From: Paragordius varius
Lineage: Eukaryota > Nematomorpha
Assembly (NCBI GenBank): GCA_964247055.1
Contig: OZ176050.1
Location: 3,782,001-3,846,000, forward strand
Direction: 5' to 3'
DNA: 64,000 nt
Position numbers and translations under genes: made by a program. A model generated the notes under the pieces. The model worked only from the letters and a program-made list of their open reading frames with translations, made no database searches and was not told the DNA's origin. Positions 49,901 to 60,798 of the stretch are shown one piece after another; positions within the stretch are counted from its first letter, which is position 1; every line of letters begins with the position of its first letter.

Positions 49901-52900
49901 AAACGAGATTTCATATCATTTTTTTGTTCGTTTTCTGAAGCGAAACTTCGAGAATGTTCTTTGTCGTGCGTAGTATCGCTAAATGATAAAACCCAGAGAC
50001 ATTGAACACCAGATGTTATGATAGATTCTGGGTAATTAGGTGATGTTATTAGGCCACCATTGTTCATAACGGTATTATCGGTAGATTTGCCGCTAATTAT
50101 GGAACCACCACAAACTATCAAGACAAAAACAATAAATAAATTGGGTTAATTATTATTCTTATTTTTCTTATAATAAATTCTAATCATACATTATGAATAG
50201 ATAATTGTTTAAATGTAATAATTATTTTTCTTATATCATATAATATTATGATACATTAAAAAATATTTGATGATTGAAACAATGATTTGCCAAAGTGAAT
50301 AGGTTACAATAAAACAGATAAAAAATTATAAGAAAATTTTTGGCATTGTAATTTTTAGAAATATCATTAAAGCCAAATAAATAGTGTTGAAACCACAGCC
50401 TAAGGATTAAAAAACCAATTTTTTTTAAGTGCCACATTAGAACTGATTTAGGACTTTTTTTGATTCAGAACTAGAAATAGGAAAATGAAACAGCTTTTAA
50501 ATCACAATAATCTTAAACCTTTATCATTTTCCCTTTTTTATTGAATAACTAGGCCGATTGATTTTACCTCCTTAGTCTTGTCATTTGTTAGCATTTATTT
50601 AATAAACAGTTTTTCAATGAACATGTGCAGGATCTCACGATAGCAATTTTAAAATTCAAAGAATACTAAGATAAAAAGGTTTTCGTATAAAAATAAAAGA
50701 CCGCTAGACCGCTTTTTGAAATTGCATTAATTAATAGAACAAAACCAAAATTTTAAAAACAATTTAAACATTAAACGCTTTTAAAACAAAATATCAAAAT
50801 CATGATGTAAAAACCAAAACCGTAAATGCGTTGAAATTTTAACCAGTTTCTTAATTTGCCTTAAGAGCTTAAATACTTTTACCAGGATAAACAATAAATG
50901 TATATAGTTTATTGTCTCTATTTCCCTTTTAAAGATTAAGGACATAAACCTTATCAGGATCCTTTAAAAGTTTTAACACTCGTCTGCCCAGGGACGACAG
51001 TGATAATGAAAAATTGCGCAGTTACGGGTTCGAGCTCTGCCACTCCACACACGCACACAATATACGCCTCCTTTATCATAAAATAGCATCATCGAAACAT
51101 ACATAATTATAGAATAAAATGGCTTTTAAGTCACATTAAGCCAATAATTATCGGGTAAACTATAATATTAATGCACAGATATGGGTGCCTTGAATTATTT
51201 CACATATTTTAGATTCATACAAATGATATTTTGAAAAACTAAATAATCCAACGAAATAAAAACGATATTATTGATTTTTTTATAATATGAAAGACGAACC
51301 CATTTCCTCCGGTAAATATTCGTATTCCAGTTCAAAACTCAACCCAATCTGGGGGCGAGGCACAAAGAAAGAAAGACCTATCCCCAAAGCCTCGCTGTTA
51401 TGTGCAGAATCAATGTACCAATTTGGATCAGTGTATCCGGCTAAGCTATTATCATTCGGTAATTCATTCCTATACTGTTCATCTACACCACATAAGCAAC
51501 CGAGAGAATTCCCATTGAGATTTTCATCTTTTTGTGCAATGCTTGTACTCTTGGCCGTTAAATCACGGATTAATATGCGGTTTATGACATCAAGAGGATA
51601 CTTTTTAGTGTAAAAAGGAAAGATGGAACACGATGAAAAATTAGTTCCTGCCATGTTATAAGAATAAGTATTTTTGCGTTCCACATCTATTTGGTTATTA
51701 TCGTAGTATGCTTTGTAATTGTAATCCAAATTACGGTGAGTTGTACAACGTCTAAAAACATCATATACAAAAATAAACGTGAACAAGTTTTTGATAAAAA
51801 CATAAAATACAGTATGAGTAAGTTTACATTGCTGGAGAATTATTAATTATTACCAAATAGCATATACAACAAAGAGCAGTTTTAATGACTCATAGTTATT
51901 ATTTTACTTTTTACTATTATTAGCCAATAATAATTCTCTTTGCTGCATATGTTATTTAGCAATAATTAATTTCTAGCAATGTATACTTACTCATACTGTA
52001 AAAAAAATATCGCAAAGAAATTCATAAAATTTGGGCAAGTTAGGTCCAGGTATGTAAAATATGGATTGTATTCGGCATAAAAGGGTTAGATAGAGTTATT
52101 GGAAAAAAAACTGTAAATTTAGGAATGCAATAAATATAACATAATATTATCTGGATTTTATAGGCTGAAAATGCAAAAAAACAAATTTACACTGGCCTAT
52201 AATTAAATTTATTCATTCTTTGATGGTTTCGGAACTTATATAAATTTAGATAAAAATAATATTCTTAGCATAAAATAAATTTATCCCGGATATGAATAGG
52301 CATTATCATTGGATACTAATGTTAACCTTATAAAAAATATGGTAAGTCAAGGTTTGACATATGGATTATGGAAAAAAAATAACATTTATACTATCATATA
52401 GTTAAAAAGGTAGTTTATAAAATTAAATCGCCTTTGTTGCCTCTAACCGAATCAAATATGTTAGGGTAAAAGCATTTGTTTACTTTAAGCCAGACGTAAA
52501 AGTCGGTATAAACTTCAAAGAAATATCAGCCCTATGTTCATTAATTTTCCATGAAATTCATATATTTAATTTATCGATAGCCCGTAATCAAGAGATATTT
52601 AAAATATCCAATATGTATAAAAAATATAAAACATAGCCAATAATAGTTTATAAATAAAAATTTTTTGGACAAATTTGATCTTTATTCAAAAGATTATATG
52701 ATTAATTATGGCTTAAAATGACTAGGTCTATATTAAAATTGATCAATTAATAAGAGCTATTCAAACGTTATAAAAAAACCAAAAAAGGAACTTACAAATC
52801 CATTCGATATTTCACAAATCGAATCCTTATCCTTTTCCTTATGGTCGTCGAATTATCGTCGTTTTTGAAAGTTTTTAATTGACTCTCATTTTTATTTGTG

Positions 52901-53214
52901 GTCCAGAAATTCCATTTACAAACGTACGGGCGATTGATTTTATAAACATCAAAATTTGCTGGGAATTTAATTATGTTACGGGATTCAGATACTAAGGACG
53001 GTGGTATTAAACTGTTGGTTATAGCAGGTACGGTATCTGGATATATATCAATGGTTTTACATCCAGGATTCTCGACATAATTTATAGCGGGTTGTCCGCC
53101 ATTATTTGAATTGTGAATGATTGTTTGCGCAAAAATTTGAGAATATACTGATAGAATATGGGACAAAAGGAATAGAACAAGTAATTTTTGCGTCATTTTA
53201 CCGCTTTGAAACAT
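46950..53214 (-). CDS. CUB-CUB-LDLa single-pass membrane protein (Culd/Neto-like)
   Basis: Exons, 5' to 3' on the minus strand: 53214-52796, 51751-51300, 50114-49863, 49589-49469, 49199-49096, 48857-48573, 48353-47562, 47215-46950. Phases agree and the total is 2,691 nt (896 residues). Start MFQSGKMTQKLLVLFLLSHI gives a signal peptide. First CUB-like region: residues ~50-290 (NPGCKTIDIYP, YVCKWNFWT, C-rich exon 2 with SLGCLCG). Second CUB: ~291-465 (GGLITSPNYPES, GVQCLWVLSF, FLNITFGNG, TITIKYIV, FKIRWSPYY). LDLa: ~467-520 with six Cys (KCPNG, FSC, IIC, LAC, VEC, KFC). Membrane span ~618-640 (FLWMCFGPVLALVILIPML). The cytoplasmic tail of ~250 residues is Asn/His-rich with an NPF tripeptide (FLDNPFGNG). 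The architecture equals Drosophila Culd and is also that of Neto kainate-receptor auxiliary proteins; I cannot separate the two by eye. One donor (GTTCGT, after 51300) is weak. Confidence 0.85.
50980..51075 (+). repeat. Possible tRNA-derived SINE fragment
   Basis: A locally GC-richer patch contains CAGTTACGGGTTCGAGCTC, which resembles a pol III B box (GGTTCGAnnC), followed by ACACACGCACACAAT. No convincing A box or tail is seen. It lies in an intron of the CUB/LDLa gene. Confidence 0.3.
51810..51998. mobile_element. Tc1/mariner-like MITE, copy 3 (best preserved)
   Basis: The 189-bp element starts CAGTATGAGTAAGTTTACAT and ends with the inverted ATGTATACTTACTCATACTG (one mismatch in over 20 bp), flanked by TA on both sides (51808-51809, 51999-52000). 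Ends starting CAGT with a TA duplication fit Tc1/mariner. It lies in the first intron of the CUB/LDLa gene, 59 bp upstream (in plus coordinates, above) of exon 2. Confidence 0.87.
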
Positions 53215-56200
53215 ATATTTATAGATTATGTAAAAATGTAGGCTAGTTTGTGTTGATATATTGAATATTCATTTTTTGACAGGATGTGCTTGAGCACAAT
53301 AATATCAATGCGACAGTTATTTGAAAGGGTTTCTATGAATACATCGAATATTTAAGAAAATAACTGAATAAAATCTAAATTAGGTTAGTGAAAACATATA
53401 CCATAAAAAATTTATTATATATATAGATAACTAACTACTGTTATAAACTTCTCGAGAAAAAATATTTGTAATGTTTTTTGTAAAATTAGGAAAACGTTAA
53501 TTGTTTATTTAAACTCTGTTTCGCATAACACAGCGAACAAATTTTTTTGTGTGCGCGCACTTTTCAGTAGCAAAAAAAATAAAAATGCTAAAATAAAATA
53601 CAATAAACAAAAATATAAATATTTCTAAAAAATATATATACCTGTAAAAAGAGGATCGTGTTTTTAAAATCAAATTAACTAAAACACAAATGTATAGGAT
53701 AGGCGCCTTTTTAATTAAAAATCAATTTTTTCATGTACTTTTTTTGTTAATTTATGATTATTTTTCAAATGCAGGTAACACAATAATTATTTCACTATTG
53801 AAAAAAAATAAAATGGAGCAGGCCAGTTTAAAATGTGTAAAACAAATATCCGATATCATGTTTTAATTATAATTACTGCTGCTATATTCGTAATATGTTT
53901 TTTTGTTTTACACAAACGCATATGTAAAACCCAAAACTTAATGTAAATAATTTTAATGCCCAAACTCCTACACACACATATAACATATGTTGAAAAGATT
54001 AAAAAAATTAAATTTTATGATAAAATCTATCTCTCACTCTGCCTTTATAAACTCATCGCATTGAAATACAACAGTAATTTTTTCCCCCAAAGCTTCCTGT
54101 TTATTTTATGCACAATATATGGGGGTACTTTAAAAAACCGTTGTTAAACCAAATTTTATTGTTGTACATTTAACATAAATATTTTGCGAATTCCATTATA
54201 AATTTAATTGTGTATGTAGTATTATTGGTGCGCGCATCTTACCCCATACGAAAGATTTTATCTAAAGATTAAAGTTTGAATGATCTCTCCGTTTTTAAAG
54301 TTTAAGCTAAAACAAACAAATTCCTATCCTTGCAAAGTGTGTAATTAATCTTCCATTCCAAAAACTATCATAAATATAAATTTAAGAAATTTTACCAACC
54401 AAACCTTTAGCCAAAAAATTTTACTGTTGTAAAATGAATTATGCCTGGGGTTAGCTTACGGGTGAATCTTTAAAAACAATCATAAATTAAATGTTAGAAT
54501 TCATTGTGTTTTACTATTTGCATTAAAATATTTAACATATGGTGTTTTAAGTGAAAATTGTAAATTATAAAATTTGAAATTATGAATTTAAAAATGAATG
54601 AGTATGTAATAAAAAATGTTATATATTTTGAATACCAATTTTCATTAAAATATATTTTCATTTAAAAAAAATTAAAAATGGATTTTAAGAATGCGTCTAA
54701 ATCAAAATTTATATATATATAATTTTCAAGTGGTTTTTTTATCAAATGTAATAATTTGCATAACAATAGAAAAATTATCACAGAAGATAGAGTAAAGCGT
54801 CAATGGGGGATTTTTATTTGAAGAAAGAAAGATTTTATCTAGCGAAAATCCATTTTTCCTGTTATACATAAAAAAACAAATTAAATGCCCATTAAAAAAT
54901 CAATGAAAATATTTTACACATTTTTAAAATCTGCATGAAAATTTATATATATTGTTAAAAAGATTAATTTATAAATATTTTTTACAAATTATAGTTAATA
55001 TTTGAATTTACATTTATAAATGGCGCAGATGAACTTTATCCAGCTCTGAGATACAACCATGCTTCCCTTTTCTTTAACAACAACAAACAACTTTTACAAA
55101 TCACAAAAAAAAGGAATTTGCAAAATTAAAAATTATTTTATAATTATATATTTATGGTTTTACAATATATAAAATGAGTTTTTATTGATTAGAAGAAATA
55201 TTTTAAATATATATTGAAACTAATTTTTAGGTAATATCAAAGAATATTGTAAATAAAATATTCCGATAAATCGCGATTTACCATTTAATTATTTTAATGG
55301 CTAATGAATAATGGTATATGTATATGAAAGAAAGCACAAGATATTATGAACATCTATGCTGCCAGCAATAGTTAGCTAAATAAATAGGTTTCTGTACTGA
55401 GAAAAATTGGAATCGAAAATCTAATATTTACTTTAGCTAGCGTTCAATGTACGTATCCCTATACGCTTGAGGGAAAAATTGCAATATACAGCAAGAAAAT
55501 TAGATTATAATTATATATTAAACATTAAATATTTATGATGAAAAAATAATTTAATAATTAACACAGCCTTAATTGGTTTGAAAATGGAAAAAAATTACGA
55601 TTCGGTAAGAGTAATTACATGACCTCTGGAAAATAAAATTTTTCAGGGGTTAAATTTGGGGTATCTCTCCGATTAATTAAGAAAATATAAATTTTAATTG
55701 TCAGCCATATATTCTTTTAATTTTTTTGTCTATTTAACAATTGGAAAATCCTTTTAAATCTATAAAATAAAATATATTCTTGGGTATATAAAAACATACT
55801 TTGATGGTATAAATTGGTTGGAGCGTTGATTTCCGCAATATGAATATATATTAAAATAATTTTGTGGGCACAGATAAATTTGATTTTGGTGGTATAAAAT
55901 ATATTCTGTAAAGTGATATTTTAAAAAATTTGTAAGTAGAATAAAAAATAAAAGCAATGATGTATGGAGAGCATTTGGCTTTTTAACAACAAAAATATTG
56001 ATACTAAAAATTAAACAAGTTGTAAATTAAAAAACTATAAACACCATGTGCCAGCAGCGAAAAAAATAAAAAATTTATTTCAGGTAAAAACGCTGTTTCT
56101 ATAAAATATTTAATTTTGTTATCAATTTATAATATGTACATATTGAATTATTTATTAATTACATAATAATATATATTGTACAAATGATTTTTTGTGTTCA

Positions 56201-57291
56201 AAATAAAGAAGGATATAATTTTATTTCCCCTAAAAAACATAACCAAAAAAAGATGTGCGCAATATTGTGTTAATTTTATAGTATTATACAGTAAAAAAAA
56301 TATGTACTTATATACAGTAACGTATGATGAAAACAACAAAGTGATAAAATTAAACAAAGTTTGTCCTATACGTTTTAACATTAATTTTGTTTAATAATTT
56401 CAACTATTTGTTCTTTGTTACCATACGCTACCGTACATCAATCACTCCTTATTTATAACTAATAACATTTGTTGGGATTATTATAAGTTCATTTTCATCA
56501 TGATGTAATGTAAAAAAATTATTATAAAATATGCATAAACATAACAGAACATTGAGACAAATACAGTACAGTAGAACTTAAGAACAAAGCAAGATGACTT
56601 TGTATTTTTTTCTATCCTTAAAAAGTCACAGGTGGTCGGAGCCATGATTTAAGTCTAGAATAATTAAATAGATATATGATTTAGACATAATTCAGAGTAT
56701 AAATAATTGTTTATTTTGATCCAATTTGTTAGATTAATTTGTGGTAAATACTATAAGATCCGGGTATAAAAACAAACAAAAATGACTCATTACTCGCACG
56801 TATTTTTACATAATAATCGCTTTAATATGTTTATAAAAATAATATATCTTTCTTCCTCAAACGTTCAGGTCAAAAATAAATATAATATCTATATCTGAAA
56901 AAAGTTTACCAAAGTATATTTAATTTATATTATGGCTGTCGCGTTGTCCTTTTCAATGTCTTTTAAGTAAACCTCAAACGTTATGTCATCCATTCATATT
57001 AATTAAAAATTGGTATAAACATTGTTTATGTTATTATATGTAGATCTAAATTTGACTTTCACCTCAAGCCACTTTTTCATTCTGAGCCGTTTCGAATTCG
57101 TAAAACCGTAGAATCTGAATATAATATTTAAATTTGCGCAAATCACATATAGATCAAATCCTTATGTACTTCGTAGTCAGGATATTTGGATTTATTAAAA
57201 ACTTATAACATATTTAAATGCAATACAAATTTATAAAATCAACAAACTCAAATAGAACAAGATCCTTAACCAATTACAAAACCAAAGTTGC
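53215..57291. other. Gene-free region, 5' side of the CUB/LDLa gene
   Basis: 4 kb of AT-rich DNA. Short open frames (53956-54147, 55760-55957, 56148-56394) are low complexity and match nothing I recognise. The promoter of the minus-strand gene is expected just above 53214, but no core motif stands out. Confidence 0.5.
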
Positions 57292-57583
57292 GCCATATAT
57301 AAGGTGACCAGACGTCCCGCTTTTTCACACTTTGTCCCGCTTCCTGCTACGTTTTTAAATGTCCCGCTTTTTCACGATTAAATAAAAAAAATTTTTTTTA
57401 ATACAAATAAATTTTTTTTGTCCGTTTAAATTTTTTATCATTAAATATCTTTAAAATCTATTCAATTTTAAATTAAAATTTTTTATTTTAAATTAAAAAT
57501 AATTATTTTTTTCGAATTTATATCATGTGATTATACACTATACTTCCTACTACTACTGTCATTATTATCAAAAAGCCAAGTTA

Positions 57584-57835
57584 ATACCACAAATCTCTAG
57601 ATTAAAAGACTTGATACCACAAATCGGTACCTTAAACGTTTATTTCACAAAATTAAGGTAATATAATATTTATTATACTAATATTTTAGTTTTATTACTT
57701 GCCAACATTATTAAAAAGCCAAATTAATACCACAAATCGGTAGCTTAAAAGACAAATTGATACCACAAATCGGTACCTTACACGTTTATCACAGAAAATT
57801 AAGGTAGTATAATATTTATTATACTAATAGTAGTT
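57584..57835. repeat. Two ~134-bp direct repeats near the hAT left end
   Basis: The block running from AAAGCCAAGTTAATACCACA to TTTATTATACTAATA is repeated with a period of about 134 bp (57591 and 57725). Each unit itself has two copies of GATACCACAAATCGGTA-type words. It could be transposase binding sites. Confidence 0.8.
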
Positions 57836-57842
57836 TATAAAT

Positions 57843-59677
57843 ATGAGCACAAAAAGAGGTTGTAAATTCAACGATGAATGAATGAAGGATTTTCCTTTTA
57901 TTAAAAAAATGAAGAATGAATCATCTGTTAAATGTCTTATATGCGAGGAGGAATTCACCCTAGCACATGGCGGCAAGCATGATATTACAAAGCATATGGA
58001 AACACAGAAACATAAAAAATGTTTAGATATGGCGGCATCATCTTACAAAATGAGCGATTATTTTCGAAAAACCGCTTTTGGAGAGGAAGAAAAGAATTTG
58101 GCACTAGCTGAGGGCGTGTTATTTTTTCACGCTGTTAATCACAATCATTCCTTTAGATCTATGGACTGTACCTCACAGGTTATTCGCACGTTATTCCATA
58201 AAAAATTTACATGAGCCCGTACAAAGGCTGAAGCCATTGTGTGCTATGTCCTTTCGCCACATGCATTTTCTGAAATACAAAAAGATTTGCTAAAAATTAA
58301 TTTCTTATCCCTATACTCTGATGCATCAAATCACCATGAAACAAAATTATTTCCCACTTTGATGAGATATTTTGATTCAGAAACCGGATTAAAAATTAAA
58401 ATTTTAGATTTAATTTCCCTACCCGGTGAAAATTCCGAAATAATATTTACTTCAATAATGCAAAAAAATAATTTAAAATACAAAATTATCGCATATTGCG
58501 CTGATAACACCAATATGAACTTTGGTGGAAAAGCAAGGAGAGGAACAAAAAAATATTTTTCATAAATTAACAGATAATCTTAATCAAAACATTATTGGCG
58601 TTGGGTGTGCAGCGCATATAATACACAACGCTATTCAAACAGCTGCTGATTTGTTACCCCTAGATGTGGAAAATGTAGTTGTTAAAATATATTCTTTTTA
58701 TATATACACGGTAGTGTTGAAACGCTTAAAGAATTCTGTGAAAATACAGAAGTTCAATATCAAAAAATGCTTGGATATTAAACTCGTTGGTTAGCTTTTA
58801 TGCCATATCGAAAGAAGTATGATCCTTTAAAATCTTTTTTATTATCACAGGACAAATGTCCTACAACTTCAAAAAAGTTTTTTGAAAGTGATTGTTCAAA
58901 AATATGGTTATTCTTACATAATCAAGCTTCTCTCTTTCAAAATGTTATTAAATTTATAGAAGGTGACAAAATTTCGGCAATAGAAGTAGCCAATGAAGTT
59001 AGTAACCTAAAAAATGTCAAGAACGGTTAGAAAATAATTTTATACCATTAACCATCCGCAATATAATAAAAAATTTAGAAAAACAAGGCTTAATAAATCG
59101 CCAAGATATCCTGTACCATATAAAAATGTTTTATACAAACTGTAAAGATTATTTGGAAGACTGGACGACGCAATTCAATGAAATTAATCATTTTCATTGG
59201 ATAACATTAAAATCAGAATTTAATGTGCGATGTTTAAAAATCATTTGATTATCTGCTCCCAAAAATTCTCAAAAGTAATCTTTCAAAAATGATCTTTTTT
59301 CTGAAGTATCATTAGTTAAAAGATATATTAATAATGAAAAACTTAAATTATGCAAAAAGAAAATGTACAGTAGAAAACAAATGGTTGGAAATATTTCATC
59401 ATTTTTAAGCCAACTATATTACATACAATAATATTTTAAAAATTGTGGAATTCGCACTATCTTTACCGGAACCAACGCTGCTACTGAGCGCGTTTTTTCC
59501 ACAGTAAATCAGGTTTGGACATCGGAAAAATCAAATTTAAATGTTGAAACTTTAAAGGCCGTTTTATCTGTCAAATATAATTTGACAAATTCTTGTGAAG
59601 ACTTCTACAATATTTTAAAAAATGATGACAATCTGCTAAAACGCACTCACTCAAACAAAAAATATACCAAAGAATAA
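57843..59677 (+). pseudogene. hAT transposase, broken
   Basis: Start ATG at 57843. An N-terminal BED-like zinc finger is visible (VKCLICEEEF then KHDITKHMETQKH, at 57925-58015). The catalytic-domain region follows (LSLYSDASNHHETKLFP; YCADNTNMNFGG; GVGCAAHIIHNAIQTAADLL at 58595-58660). The C-terminal dimerisation block is NAATERVFSTVNQVWTSEKS then LKAVLSVKYNL (59475-59585). The frame is interrupted by an early in-frame TGA (57876), another at 58212 and several shifts (around 58560, 58790, 59025 and 59245), so it cannot yield a full protein. Confidence 0.88.
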
Positions 59678-59764
59678 AATATTTTTTTAAAGTTTTTGTG
59701 TTAAAAAATAGACAAAATTACTTAAATATTGTACTTCATAATTTGTCAAATTATATTTGAACGC

Positions 59765-60540
59765 ACAAAATGGCTTTTATTCAACATTTAAATTTGATTC
59801 CATGTCCTTACTTAATTTATTGTGGAAAAACGCGTTCAATAGCAGTGGTTCAGGTAAAGATAATGCAAATTCTACAATTAAAATATTATTGTATGAAACA
59901 TAATTTGTTTAAAAATGATTATTTTAACCATTTCTATCCTACGTATTTTTTTCTGTTGTCCACAATATAAGTTTTCATTCAATATATTTATTTAATAATG
60001 AGACTTCATCAAAAAGTGTCATTGTGCACCGTCTTGTCTTCCAAATAATCGTTTCTGTTTGTATAAAACATTTTTATATTCTGGCTATTCATTGAGCCTT
60101 GTTTTTCTGGATGCTTTATAATATTGCGATTAGGTAATGGTATAAAATTATTTTCTAACTTTTTTTGACTTGGAATTTTGACCTTTGTCCTGTGATAAAA
60201 AATATTCTAGGAAATCACATTTTTATATATATATCAATCGCTGGCAAAAGAGCTAACCAACAGTTCTACAATATCCAAGCATTTTAACATCTATATTTTC
60301 CACATCGAGGGGTAACAAATCAGTAGCTGTTTGAACGTTGTGTATCTGCCAATAATGTTTTGATTTAGATTATTCGCTATATTATTAAAAATATTTTTGT
60401 GCCGCTTCTTGCATCACCCAGTGCACTTTGTGATGATTTCGTCTTTATTATTTTTTTCTAGAATATTAAAATCACTTCACCCTTTGTTCGTGCACATGGA
60501 AATTTATTGAATAAGGTACAAACAACCTGTGAGGTACAAA
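59765..60540 (-). pseudogene. Second, inverted and internally deleted hAT transposase copy
   Basis: Read on the minus strand from 60540 to 59765, it repeats in order parts of the plus-strand transposase from about 58165 to 59690. Correspondences: the CCTCACAGGTT segment (58173), the AATCAAAACATTATTGGC segment (58583), GATTTGTTACCCCT (58647), AGAAAATAATTTTATACCAT (59028), AAATGTTTTATACAAAC (59122), and the GAACGCGTTTTTTCCAC segment (59484). It carries large internal deletions and visible divergence, so the two copies face each other tail to tail. Confidence 0.85.
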
Positions 60541-60798
60541 TTTTTTTATATTTATAATGTATTTGTGTTAAAAATAAATAAATATTGTAATAAATTTTTT
60601 GTATAAAAATTTTTGGTTGTACCCCCCAATGACCCACCCCCTTCTCAGAGTTGTCCCGCTTTTTCCTTCAAAAAATCTGGTCACCTTAGCCATATATCAC
60701 ATTTTTATTTTTATTAACAGAAGGATTTTCCCAGAACTCCCCCACATTTTAGTTTAACGCCCTTAATCAAATGTCCAATATAATTTATGAATAATTTA

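Larger units (their letters stand above)
57300..60688 (+). mobile_element. hAT transposon with perfect 13-bp TIRs and 8-bp TSD, internally inverted
   Basis: The 3,389-bp element has TIR TAAGGTGACCAGA at 57300-57312 and its exact complement at 60676-60688. TSD GCCATATA lies at 57292-57299 and 60689-60696. Near both ends the word GTCCCGCTTTTTC follows the TIR. It contains a broken transposase (57843-59677), a duplicated subterminal block (57584-57835) and an inverted partial second transposase copy (59765-60540). The intact ends and TSD suggest fairly recent movement, presumably by an enzyme supplied from elsewhere. Confidence 0.92.

Noticed and set aside
56148-56394. Overlapping plus and minus open frames in the gene-free region
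   Set aside because: Low complexity, no homology, and no splice or start context.
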